From Caprella mutica (Eukaryota; Arthropoda; Malacostraca; Amphipoda; Caprellidae), in the NCBI GenBank assembly GCA_947561585.1, contig CANNZV010000118.1:1-64000 (forward strand): a DNA stretch of 64,000 nucleotides. The letters are read 5' to 3'. A program made the translations under genes and the position numbers. The notes beneath the pieces were generated by a model. The model saw nothing but the letters and a program-made list of their open reading frames with translations, made no database searches and was not told the DNA's origin. How positions within the stretch are numbered: the stretch's first letter is position 1; each line of letters begins with the position of its first letter. Of the stretch, positions 39,801-53,139 are shown piece after piece.

Positions 39801-42800
39801 TCACTCTAGTGACAGTTCACACTCATTTCACTCTAGTGACAGTTTACACTCATTTCACTCCAGTGACAGTTTACACTCATTTCACTCCAGTGACAGTTTA
39901 CACTCATTTCACTCTAGTGACAGTTCACACTCATTTCACTCTAGTGACAGTTTACACTCATTTCACTCCAATGACAGTTTACACTCATTTCACTCTAGTG
40001 ACAGTTTACACTCATTTCACTCCAGTGACAGTTTACACTCATTTCACTCTAGTGACAGTTCACACTCATTTCACTCTAGTGACAGTTCACACTCATTCCA
40101 CTCTAGTGACAGTTCACACTCATTTCACTCTAGTGACAGTTTACACTCATTTCACTCTAGTGACAGTTCACACTCATTTCACTCTAGTGACAGTTTACAC
40201 TCATTTCACTCTAGTGACAGTTTACACTCATTTCACTCTAGTGACAGTTCACACTCATTTCACTCTAGTGACAGTTTACACTCATTTCACTCTAGTGACA
40301 GTTTACACTCATTTCACTCTAGTGACAGTTCACACTCATTTCACTCTAGTGACAGTTTACACTCATTTCACTCCAGTGACAGTTTACACTCATTTCACTC
40401 TAGTGACAGTTTACACTCATTTCACTCCAGTGACAGTTTACACTCATTTCACTCTAGTGACAGTTTACACTCATTTCACTCCAGTGACAGTTTACACTCA
40501 TTTCACTCCAGTGACAGTTTACACTCATTTCACTCTAGTGACAGTTCACACTCATTTCACTCTAGTGACAGTTTACACTCATTTCACTCCAGTGACAGTT
40601 TACACTCATTTCATTCCAGTGACAGTTTACACTCATTTCACTCCAGTGACAGTTTACACTCATTTCATTCTAGTGACAGTTCACACTCATTTCACTCTAG
40701 TGACAGTTTACACTCATTTCACTCCAGTGACAGTTCACACTCATTTCACTCTAGTGACAGTTTACACTCATTTCACTCCAGTGACAGTTTACACTCATTT
40801 CACTCCAGTGACAGTTTACACTCATTTCACTCTAGTGACAGTTCACACTCATTTCACTCTAGTGACAGTTTACACTCATTTCACTCCAGTGACAGTTTAC
40901 ACTCATTTCACTCTAGTGACAGTTTACACTCATTTCACTCCAGTGACAGTTTACACTCATTTCACTCTAGTGACAGTTCACACTCATTTCACTCTAGTGA
41001 CAGTTCACACTCATTTCACTCTAGTGACAGTTCACACTCATTTCACTCTAGTGACAGTTTACACTCATTTCACTCTAGTGACAGTTTACACTCATTTCAC
41101 TCTAGTGACAGTTCACACTCATTTCACTCTAGTGACAGTTTACACTCATTTCACTCTAGTGACAGTTCACACTCATTTCACTCTAGTGACAGTTTACACT
41201 CATTTCACTCTAGTGACAGTTTACACTCATTTCACTCTAGTGACAGTTCACACTCATTTCACTCTAGTGACAGTTTACACTCATTTCACTCCAGTGACAG
41301 TTTACACTCATTTCACTCTAGTGACAGTTTACACTCATTTCACTCCAGTGACAGTTTACACTCATTTCACTCTAGTGACAGTTTACACTCATTTCACTCC
41401 AGTGACAGTTTACACTCATTTCACTCCAGTGACAGTTTACACTCATTTCACTCTAGTGACAGTTCACACTCATTTCACTCTAGTGACAGTTTACACTCAT
41501 TTCACTCCAGTGACAGTTTACACTCATTTAACACTAGTGACAGTTTACACTCATTTCACTCTAGTGACAGTTTACACTCATTTCACTCTAGTGACAGTTC
41601 ACACTCATTTCACTCTAGTGACAGTTTACACTCATTTCACTCCAGTGACAGTTTACACTCATTTCACTCTAGTGACAGTTTACACTCATTTCACTCCAGT
41701 GACAGTTTACACTCATTTCACTCTAGTGACAGTTTACACTCATTTCACTCTAGTGACAGTTCACACTCATTTCACTCTAGTGACAGTTTACACTCATTTC
41801 ACTCCAGTGACAGTTCACACTCATTTCACTCTAGTGACAGTTTACACTCATTTCACTCCAGTGACAGTTTACACTCATTTCACTCTAGTGACAGTTTACA
41901 CTCATTTCACTCTAGTGACAGTTCACACTCATTTCACTCTAGTGACAGTTTACACTCATTTCACTCCAGTGACAGTTTACACTCATTTCACTCCAGTGAC
42001 AGTTTACACTCATTTCACTCCAGTGACAGTTTACACTCATTTCACTCTAGTGACAGTTCACACTCATTTCACTCTAGTGACAGTTTACACTCATTTCACT
42101 CCAGTGACAGTTCACACTCATTTCACTCTAGTGACAGTTTACACTCATTTCACTCCAGTGACAGTTTACACTCATTTCACTCTAGTGACAGTTTACACTC
42201 ATTTCACTCTAGTGACAGTTCACACTCATTTCACTCTAGTGACAGTTTACACTCATTTCACTCCAATGACAGTTTACACTCATTTCACTCTAGTGACAGT
42301 TTACACTCATTTCACTCCAGTGACAGTTTACACTCATTTCACTCTAGTGACAGTTCACACTCATTTCACTCTAGTGACAGTTCACACTCATTCCACTCTA
42401 GTGACAGTTCACACTCATTTCACTCTAGTGACAGTTTACACTCATTTCACTCTAGTGACAGTTTACACTCATTTCACTCTAGTGACAGTTCACACTCATT
42501 TCACTCTAGTGACAGTTTACACTCATTTCACTCTAGTGACAGTTCACACTCATTTCACTCTAGTGACAGTTTACACTCATTTCACTCTAGTGACAGTTTA
42601 CACTCATTTCACTCTAGTGACAGTTCACACTCATTTCACTCTAGTGACAGTTTACACTCATTTCACTCCAGTGACAGTTTACACTCATTTCACTCTAGTG
42701 ACAGTTTACACTCATTTCACTCCAGTGACAGTTTACACTCATTTCACTCTAGTGACAGTTTACACTCATTTCACTCCAGTGACAGTTTACACTCATTTCA

Positions 42801-45800
42801 CTCCAGTGTCAGTTTACACTCATTTCACTCTAGTGACAGTTCACACTCATTTCACTCTAGTGACAGTTTACACTCATTTCACTCCAGTGACAGTTTACAC
42901 TCATTTCATTCCAGTGACAGTTTACACTCATTTTACTCCAGTGACAGTTTACACTCATTTCACTCTAGTGACAGTTCACACTCATTTCACTCTAGTGACA
43001 GTTTACACTCATTTCAATCCAGTGACAGTTCACACTCATTTCACTCTAGTGACAGTTTACACTCATTTCACTCCAGTGACAGTTTACACTCATTTCACTC
43101 CAGTGACAGTTTACACTCATTTCACTCTAGTGACAGTTCACACTCATTTCACTCTAGTGACAGTTTACACTCATTTCACTCCAGTGACAGTTTACACTCA
43201 TTTCACTCTAGTGACAGTTTACACTCATTTCACTCCAGTGACAGTTTACACTCATTTCACTCTAGTGACAGTTCACACTCATTTCACTCTAGTGACAGTT
43301 CACACTCATTTCACTCTAGTGACAGTTCACACTCATTTCACTCTAGTGACAGTTTACACTCATTTCACTCTAGTGACAGTTTACACTCATTTCACTCTAG
43401 TGACAGTTCACACTCATTTCACTCTAGTGACAGTTTACACTCATTTCACTCTAGTGACAGTTCACACTCATTTCACTCTAGTGACAGTTTACACTCATTT
43501 CACTCTAGTGACAGTTTACACTCATTTCACTCTAGTGACAGTTCACACTCATTTCACTCTAGTGACAGTTTACACTCATTTCACTCCAGTGACAGTTTAC
43601 ACTCATTTCACTCCAGTGACAGTTTACACTCATTTCACTCTAGTGACAGTTCACACTCATTTCACTCTAGTGACAGTTTACACTCATTTCACTCCAGTGA
43701 CAGTTTACACTCATTTCACTCCAGTGACAGTTTACACTCATTTCACTCTAGTGACAGTTTACACTCATTTCACTCTAGTGACAGTTCACACTCATTTCAC
43801 TCTAGTGACAGTTCACACTCATTTCACTCTAGTGACAGTTCACACTCATTTCACTCTAGTGACAGTTTACACTCATTTCACTCTAGTGACAGTTTACACT
43901 CATTTCACTCTAGTGACAGTTCACACTCATTTCACTCTAGTGACAGTTTACACTCATTTCACTCTAGTGACAGTTCACACTCATTTCACTCTAGTGACAG
44001 TTTACACTCATTTCACTCTAGTGACAGTTTACACTCATTTCACTCTAGTGACAGTTCACACTCATTTCACTCTAGTGACAGTTTACACTCATTTCACTCC
44101 AGTGACAGTTTACACTCATTTCACTCTAGTGACAGTTTACACTCATTTCACTCCAGTGACAGTTTACACTCATTTCACTCTAGTGACAGTTTACACTCAT
44201 TTCACTCCAGTGACAGTTTACACTCATTTCACTCCAGTGACAGTTTACACTCATTTCACTCTAGTGACAGTTCACACTCATTTCACTCTAGTGACAGTTT
44301 ACACTCATTTCACTCCAGTGACAGTTTACACTCATTTAACACTAGTGACAGTTTACACTCATTTCACTCTAGTGACAGTTTACACTCATTTCACTCTAGT
44401 GACAGTTCACACTCATTTCACTCCAGTGACAGTTTACACTCATTTCACTCCAGTGTCAGTTTACACTCATTTCACTCTAGTGACAGTTCACACTCATTTC
44501 ACTCTAGTGACAGTTTACACTCATTTCACTCCAGTGACAGTTTACACTCATTTCATTCCAGTGACAGTTTACACTCATTTTACTCCAGTGACAGTTTACA
44601 CTCATTTCACTCTAGTGACAGTTCACACTCATTTCACTCTAGTGACAGTTTACACTCATTTCAATCCAGTGACAGTTCACACTCATTTCACTCTAGTGAC
44701 AGTTTACACTCATTTCACTCCAGTGACAGTTTACACTCATTTCACTCCAGTGACAGTTTACACTCATTTCACTCCAGTGACAGTTTACACTCATTTCACT
44801 CTAGTGACAGTTTACACTCATTTCACTCCAGTGACAGTTTACACTCATTTCACTCTAGTGACAGTTCACACTCATTTCACTCTAGTGACAGTTCACACTC
44901 ATTTCACTCTAGTGACAGTTCACACTCATTTCACTCTAGTGACAGTTTACACTCATTTCACTCTAGTGACAGTTTACACTCATTTCACTCTAGTGACAGT
45001 TCACACTCATTTCACTCTAGTGACAGTTTACACTCATTTCACTCTAGTGACAGTTCACACTCATTTCACTCTAGTGACAGTTTACACTCATTTCACTCTA
45101 GTGACAGTTTACACTCATTTCACTCTAGTGACAGTTCACACTCATTTCACTCTAGTGACAGTTTACACTCATTTCACTCCAGTGACAGTTTACACTCATT
45201 TCACTCCAGTGACAGTTTACACTCATTTCACTCTAGTGACAGTTCACACTCATTTCACTCTAGTGACAGTTTACACTCATTTCACTCCAGTGACAGTTTA
45301 CACTCATTTCACTCTAGTGACAGTTTACACTCATTTCACTCTAGTGACAGTTCACACTCATTTCACTCCAGTGACAGTTTACACTCATTTCACTCTAGTG
45401 ACAGTTCACACTCATTTCACTCTAGTGACAGTTCACACTCATTTCACTCTAGTGACAGTTCACACTCATTTCACTCTAGTGACAGTTTACACTCATTTCA
45501 CTCTAGTGACAGTTTACACTCATTTCACTCTAGTGACAGTTCACACTCATTTCACTCTAGTGACAGTTTACACTCATTTCACTCTAGTGACAGTTCACAC
45601 TCATTTCACTCTAGTGACAGTTTACACTCATTTCACTCTAGTGACAGTTTACACTCATTTCACTCTAGTGACAGTTCACACTCATTTCACTCTAGTGACA
45701 GTTTACACTCATTTCACTCCAGTGACAGTTTACACTCATTTCACTCCAGTGACAGTTTACACTCATTTCACTCTAGTGACAGTTCACACTCATTTCACTC

Positions 45801-47222
45801 TAGTGACAGTTTACACTCATTTCACTCCAGTGACAGTTTACACTCATTTCACTCTAGTGACAGTTTACACTCATTTCACTCTAGTGACAGTTCACACTCA
45901 TTTCACTCTAGTGACAGTTTACACTCATTTCACTCCAGTGACAGTTTACACTCATTTCACTCTAGTGACAGTTCACACTCATTTCACTCTAGTGACAGTT
46001 TACACTCATTTCACTCCAGTGACAGTTTACACTCATTTCACTCCAGTGACAGTTTACACTCATTTCACTCTAGTGACAGTTTACACTCATTTCACTCTAG
46101 TGACAGTTTACACTCATTTCACTCTAGTGACAGTTTACACTCATTTCACTCCAGTGACAGTTTACACTCATTTCACTCTAGTGACAGTTTACACTCATTT
46201 CACTCCAGTGACAGTTTACACTCATTTCACTCCAGTGACAGTTTACACTCATTTCACTCTAGTGACAGTTCACACTCATTTCACTCTAGTGACAGTTTAC
46301 ACTCATTTCACTCCAGTGACAGTTTACACTCATTTCACTCTAGTGACAGTTTACACTCATTTCACTCTAGTGACAGTTCACACTCATTTCACTCTAGTGA
46401 CAGTTTACACTCATTTCACTCCAGTGACAGTTTACACTCATTTCACTCTAGTGACAGTTCACACTCATTTCACTCTAGTGACAGTTTACACTCATTTCAC
46501 TCCAGTGACAGTTTACACTCATTTCACTCCAGTGACAGTTTACACTCATTTCACTCTAGTGACAGTTTACACTCATTTCACTCTAGTGACAGTTTACACT
46601 CATTTCACTCTAGTGACAGTTTACACTCATTTCACTCCAGTGACAGTTTACACTCATTTCACTCTAGTGACAGTTTACACTCATTTCACTCCAGTGACAG
46701 TTTACACTCATTTCACTCTAGTGACAGTTCACACTCATTTCACTCTAGTGACAGTTTACACTCATTTCACTCCAGTGACAGTTCACACTCATTTCACTCT
46801 AGTGACAGTTTACACTCATTTCACTCCAGTGACAGTTTACACTCATTTCACTCTAGTGACAGTTTACACTCATTTCACTCTAGTGACAGTTCACACTCAT
46901 TTCACTCTAGTGACAGTTTACACTCATTTCACTCCAGTGACAGTTTACACTCATTTCACTCCAGTGACAGTTTACACTCATTTCACTCTAGTGACAGTTT
47001 ACACTCATTTCACTCTAGTGACAGTTTACACTCATTTCACTCTAGTGACAGTTTACACTCATTTCACTCCAGTGACAGTTTACACTCATTTCACTCTAGT
47101 GACAGTTCACACTCATTTCACTCTAGTGACAGTTCACACTCATTTCACTCTAGTGACAGTTTACACTCATTTCACTCCAGTGACAGTTTACACTCATTTC
47201 ACTCTAGTGACAGTTTACACTC
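36891..47222. repeat. 27 bp satellite array, block 2, domain B (~383 units)
   Basis: Same 27 bp unit, but CTCCAG is now a major variant, GTTCAC is frequent, and CTGTAG appears only once (37,106). Higher-order copies show in rare markers, all at whole-unit distances. CATTTAA occurs at 37,664, 39,743, 41,525 and 44,333 (77, 66 and 104 units). CCAATG occurs at 38,402, 39,968 and 42,263, and CATTCC at 38,528, 40,094 and 42,389 (58 and 85 units). CAATCC (43,015 and 44,662) and CCAGTGTC (42,803 and 44,450) are 61 units apart. The last unit is degenerate (CAACTCACTTTAGTAAC) and runs into the right bracketing inverted repeat. Confidence 0.97.
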
Positions 47223-47239
47223 AACTCACTTTAGTAACG

Positions 47240-47259
47240 GATGGTGTTCCATTTAAAAC
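47240..47259 (-). repeat. right inverted repeat bracketing the satellite
   Basis: GATGGTGTTC followed by CATTTAAAAC is the inverse of 7,230-7,249 with one mismatch. It follows the last degenerate satellite unit by about 15 bp. Confidence 0.75.
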
Positions 47260-47392
47260 GGTGTCAAGTGAATGTGTTACATGATATGATAAGATTAAAC
47301 GAACAATAGTTTTCATAATATATGTCTAAGCCGTTAAATTTCTCACTGATTTCATTCAACAATCGATAATTAGATTTCTCAAACCCTGTTAT

Positions 47393-47960
47393 TACCTTCG
47401 CAGAATGCGGGAGGGTCATATTTTCATCGGCATTTATTTATTTATGTATTCATCATCTTGTTATTCGCTTAACTGAATAACAAGGCAATAACTCAATTGC
47501 CTGAAATTTGGCGAAACGATTGGTCCATGTCCAGTGACCTGCTGGTAGGAAGGTCAAGGTCATAGTCATTTATAATCAAAAGTATTGAACCATATTGCGA
47601 TTGATCAATAAACAGGAACCATTTTGTTAGATTTTGGGAGTGAACGGGTCAAAGGTCAAAGATCAAGGTCAAGGTCATTTGTGACTCAATAACTTAAAAA
47701 AATCTTAAACCGAATTGTCTGAAATCTGATGGTACAATTGGTCAATATCCAGGAACCTTCTGGTAGAATTTTGAGAGCGATACGGTCATAGGTCAAGGTC
47801 AATGTCATTTATAACTGAATAACTCAAAAAGAATTGAACCATATTGCATGAAACTTGCTGGGACGATTGGTCATTATCCAGTTACCAGTTTATTAGATTT
47901 GGGAGAAAACGAGTCAAAGGGGCGGCGAAGATATGCGCTCTACCGAGTGCACACAATATA
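47393..47960. repeat. dispersed repeat with internal degenerate tandem and AGGTCA clusters
   Basis: Starts near CCTTCGCAGAATGCGGGAGG with a TTTATTTATTTATG patch. It then has about three degenerate internal units (115-137 bp apart), each with a version of TGAAACTTGCTGGGACGATT, TCCAGGAACC and AAGGTCAAGGTCAT. It ends near GCGAAGATATGCGCTCTACC. A compact cluster at 47,646-47,677 has GGGTCA, AGGTCA, AGATCA, AGGTCA and AGGTCA in one orientation. The modular style suggests a non-autonomous element. No coding frame. Confidence 0.65.
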
Positions 47961-48290
47961 GTTGATGTTTCTGTCCTTGCTGCTTTTTAATGGCCTGAAT
48001 TTCTTTTATATAAATTATGCACAGTACCGTGGACATATCATGTAACGTAATTTCATTCAACTATTATTTTTCTAAATAGTGTTTCATATCTTGCCTAAAA
48101 TCGATAAATTGTAGTCATCACGGATCTATTTTTATACATCTCCAAAAAGATAAGTTTTCTCCATTCCATTGTTAATTATGCCTTCCTTGGGATAATAAAC
48201 CACCAATGAAATTAAATCTCTATAGATGTGTCTATATATCCTCTTCATGTATGAATAATATCAAATTTAATTTGAAATCTATTTCACACT

Positions 48291-48555
48291 TCTAGCTATA
48301 ATAGTTTACAAATAGCAGTTCTTTAAAATCGGCTACTTTTTTGCGGACCCATGCTAATACTCTACACAGAATGTGATAAAAATAATGTTTTTTTTTTAAA
48401 TTAACTAGTTTATTGAGTCTGGGTGTGTTATTATGAAAAACACTTGTCATTATTTTCTTTTAAATGAAACCTAATTCAATCTTCTAGCAACCAAAGTTTA
48501 CAAATTACAACCCTTTTCAATCGACTCCTTTTTTGCGGACACCCTGTATATTCTT
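48291..48555. repeat. duplicated ~60 bp motif ending TTTTTTGCGGAC
   Basis: Two copies about 190 bp apart (from 48,291 and 48,482) share TCTAGC, AGTTTACAAAT and a TTTTTTGCGGAC end. The second ends GCGGACACCCTGTA, a sequence style typical of mariner-type termini next to a TA. It may be the end of a non-autonomous mariner-like element. Confidence 0.4.
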
Positions 48556-51500
48556 ACTGGTAGTAACCATTTAATTTCTAACCTCAGAGGCGCCACCCTA
48601 CTGAAGGAACAATGAAAAAAATAAAAAATATTCTATATTAGAAATTTCATTATCAAGTTTTGTAGCTAGACCTTTCCTCCCTCGAACGCTGGTAATGACA
48701 ATAAATATAAATGACGATAAGTGTATGAAAGAATAATAGGAGCACAAATATCATGTGTTCTTGTTAGTGGCTATAAAAGAAATACATGGTACACCTTATT
48801 ATGAATTCGCGACACAGTATCGGGAGTTAAAATTATGGTCGATACTTTATTGTAACTGTGTGTTAAGGTTTTGCTACTAATATCAAATATGATTATATTA
48901 GTTTTTCTAAGCAAATAAATATAACTTGGAAGATGATGTAGTCGGTCCCGGAACCAGGGCAACTCTGTACATAAAGTGCTATTTTTATTGTTATTATGTA
49001 CTAATTACCCTGAGTGCAATAATTATTATTAAAGCAATACATTACATCATCAAGCAAAGTATGGATGTAAATAGGTTCAACAACTTTTATCGGATGATCA
49101 AAATCGATTCTTCAGACAATATTTAATAGAAAATTGAAACATCGGACATCAAATTTTGTATCGAATTTTCGAACACGGTGCAGTACAAACAAGCTAAAAT
49201 ATTTTGGAAAATGGTTTATCCCACTATATAGCATCACTCGTGCTGTAGCCATCAATCTTTAGTAGAGTGACATGGAGCCTAGCCTTATAGGTCATCTGTA
49301 ATATCATTTGCCATATGGGGTGGTTTTATATCTGCTAGATTCAAATAATGAATGAGAAACTCAAGCTTTTTTCACTCTCAGTCAAATTATTTCACAAATA
49401 TTCGAATGATAGCTTCAAAATTTCATCACATTGTTAAGAAAACACATCTCTACCTAACTACCTATCACCTAGCCTCGTATGATGTAAAACTTCTTTACAT
49501 TTTGGTATTTGAAATCATTTGTCCGACAAATCGGTCTGTCCGACGATTCGATACTTACCTTATATGCGTTTTAGACACATTACAGTAATTAAATATTGAC
49601 ATTTTGTTGAATAGAGACATTTCCATCCACTTTATTTTAATGATATTCTCCTTATCATTCGTCACAACTGAATTCGGTAAAAAAATCATGTTTTCATCTC
49701 AAATAAGTATGAAGATTCGAATGTAACTCAATTGTAGTACAGGTAGGAGGTTGGAAATTATTGAGGTTGTCGTTTACAAATACAATATCCTGTACATTAA
49801 TCAGGCGGGATGATATTTTATTGTCATCCCCAGGTGATTTTATTTCAATAATAAAAGAAATTTCAAATCATTCTTGAATAAGAAAATGAATGGTTATATC
49901 TTACTTCGAAAATGGTTACATGAGATAAATTCGATTGCCTGATGATTTAATTCTATCAACATTTCTATTTTGTCAATACTTCCATTCATGCTAAGACAAT
50001 ATTCAATAATTGCCATTTTGAAATTAATTAATTTTATATAGAAAATATACTTTTACTGTAAAACATTATGTGATTACAATAAGAGATTTTTAGTAAGATT
50101 ATATAGTTGCACATTCTATTTTAAAACTTCTACAATTGGGAAGTCATGAAATAGCTATTACCTTACCCTGAAAGCAAGCACTGAAACTTGAACAAGCTAG
50201 TACTCGGGTAGCAAGCATCAAGATAACATCTAATAGTAATCACGTGTAGTCTCCGCTGGATAGTCTTATAAGGTAGTCATCAAGCTTAAAGCTCCTCACT
50301 TCACTCAACTGACCACGTGCATAAACATTTGTGCGTAACCGACTTATAAATATATTCATATAAAGCCAGCCATATAACTGTTCACTGAGTGTTGTCCCAT
50401 ACATTCTGTATAGATAATGTAATAATCCCTGAAACCAGAGAATAGGGTAAGCATAAACTAACGGTGAAGCAACTGACATCGTTACGAGTTGAAACGATTA
50501 TATTTATCAAAATATATTAGTGAATCAAACACAGAGTGAATAATGCAACCGTGCTTATTAGATTAATGAATAATGGTTAATTCCATTATGAATTTCATTT
50601 AAATTTTAAAATATATTTCATGATAACTGAAGTCGATCTATAAACTATACACTGCGAAAGAACGGAATATTTTATAATACAAATTCTAATATATAATAAT
50701 TTGGCAGGAACAAATATATTTATACTTTTCTGGCGTTTAAAATTACTCTTTAACATTTGATTCCATCTAGCAATAAACTTCCCTCAGACCGATAAATCTC
50801 CTCAGAAACCAATGAATTTTAGGTCTTATTTAGCAGAGAAAGGTTTCTAATTCATTTCTTTTTACTTTTGTCCTTCAGTCCGTCAATAATGATTTGGGAA
50901 ACTTTCCCGATATTTGAAATCAAAGGTACTAAATTACGAAAAAACAATTCACCTATAATCATGAAAATAATTTGGTGCGTTGATAATTGATTATGGAAAA
51001 AGCTGATAGAGATTATAATATTATGCTCAATATTTAAACTCGCAGTACAAAATCAATACAAAACAGTTTATCGATTTGAAATTGATATAGTAATTGAAAA
51101 AAGGAGAAATATTACTGCTTATGTAGAGCCACAATATAATGCACAATCCTTTTGGACCTTCATATGGCAATAGAAATCTCTCACAACGACAATTGGAGAC
51201 TGTATCAGGAGGGAAACTTGTGGACATTTATTGAGGATGAATAGAAGGTGGATGACTCCTTCATATTGTGAAAAATTGGTAGAATTTTGTGGTAGAAGAT
51301 ATATTGAAGGGACATAGCGAAGTTTTATTCTCAATTTATTAAGTTAATTGCCAATATCCGTGAATATATCAAAGTTTATGATGGCTACCCTCAATTTCTG
51401 ACCAGAGCTAAATTTAGTGTTTGAAGTGAAATATAGAACTATTCCTAGAATAATTGTCCAAATGCTTTGAAATTTCATACAAATACACATGAGGCTGAGC

Positions 51501-53135
51501 TCTATATGAAAATACGTGCAAAATTTCAATAATGTGTGTTTTGTACTTTTTATGAAATTAAAGATTTTGATAACTTGTTTTTGCTTACCCTTGAATTTTG
51601 TCTACTACTGTATATCATATTTATAGCAATATTTCCAAACACGTCTTTATATCAGTGCAAATAGTCTGATTGGACTCTTAATCAAATAATCTGTTACACA
51701 TATTTTAATGGTGCATGGGAATACCATTACTAAAATAATTCATACAGAGTTAGTTATAATTATGAACTGAGGAATAAATAGGCACATAATTATGTTATGG
51801 TCTAACGAAGAACTTTGAATTCATTTTACCAAATTTTAACTTGGTAATCGTTATCGTCTTTATCTTCTTGATTATAGAGTTTTTGTGAATAAATATAAAC
51901 TCTAGTACATTACCCAATAGTAAAAAAAAACACATCCAAGAAATATTTATCACTAACGAAATAAATTTGTTAATGCAAATCATTGAAAAATAAGAAGTAT
52001 CATTAAAATTACTTTACTTTTTACTTTAAGTGTTTCATCCACATCTAGAATTATCTCAACCATGATTCAAGGATTTCAGATAATATTACGTACTTTTCAA
52101 ACTGAAAAATTATCCAAACTTCAAAGGCTCAGTGACGTTTAAGATCATATTTAGATTCATAGGACCTGTTTATTAAATTATAAAATACGATGGAAATATA
52201 AATTATAAAATATGTCTTACTGAAAAATTGACATACAATTTTTTATCTTCTTATTCATGTCTCCAGGTACTACTCTCCAAGATGAGAAAGTCTTTAGATG
52301 CTCTAGTTGGTAATGTTGAAGCTCATCTGGTGTTTCATCTCAAACTTACAAAATTTGACGACAGGAAAATTCACTGCGAACTTTGAACTACACTCTTTTT
52401 GTCTCATATGTGAACTAAGAGAAGAAATTTATGTAGTAAAAATTGAGATAACAGGGAAAGATGGGTCATAAGGTCGTATTAATATTTAATAATTTACAGT
52501 AGCCATTGATATGTTGGAAAGAATTTCTTTGATAAATTGAACTCTAAAATAATCACTCTTTTCCCTCCACTCTCACTTCTTATGTTTATGATTAAAATTA
52601 ATTATTTTATAATGTTCGTACTTCCAATGAATTTCATATTTATTACTATCATAATATTATTATATTTTTTGAGGGGCAGAAACATAACTTTTTTCGACAA
52701 AGAAAATCACGCTGTGAAGCTTCAATATATCCAAAACATCAAATCGTAATTACCCCCTCCACTTTATTTTTGGTTTGGGGAGGAATATTTTTTATTAATG
52801 TCCAATAGGGTTTTGAATGGCGAAGCTGCCATTCAAAATACTCAGATTCTACTTCTACTGCAAGCAGTGATAGAATATAATGAAAGGTATCTGATCGCTA
52901 TGATTTGATTTAACAATTTGACCTAAAAAAAAAAATCTGAACACTATATATAAAATGTCTGTTACTCATTAACTAATACGAATCCTTTAACGATATTGAA
53001 TTTAACTATGGGAGTCTTTATAAATCATTATTGGGGTTTTAATCTGAAAACTGGTTGGGTCATTTTCAACCACCCCCACCGGTACTAATTAAATTTATTT
53101 CTCTTCGTTGTATATTTTGATTAGAATAATAAAAT
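48556..53135. other. AT-rich region, no supported gene
   Basis: Only frames of 61-79 codons occur. The minus-strand frame at 50,240-50,479 (79 codons, starting MSVASPLVYAYPILWFQGLL) is the least AT-biased, but it has no recognisable domain or splice support. No tandem array or clear element ends were seen. Confidence 0.45.
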
Positions 53136-53139
53136 TATA

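Noticed and set aside
7254..47222. CRISPR array
   Set aside because: The repeats are directly adjacent with no unique spacers and differ only by point variants. The context is eukaryotic.
26887..47256. 6,789-codon frame and shorter companions in block 2
   Set aside because: Same satellite artefact. The frame even switches from one nonapeptide to the other at the 2 bp deletion near 36,890, which a real protein would not tolerate.
50240..50479. 79-codon minus-strand frame starting MSVASPLVYAYP
   Set aside because: The composition is slightly more protein-like than its neighbours, but there is no domain, no promoter or splice evidence and no adjoining exon.
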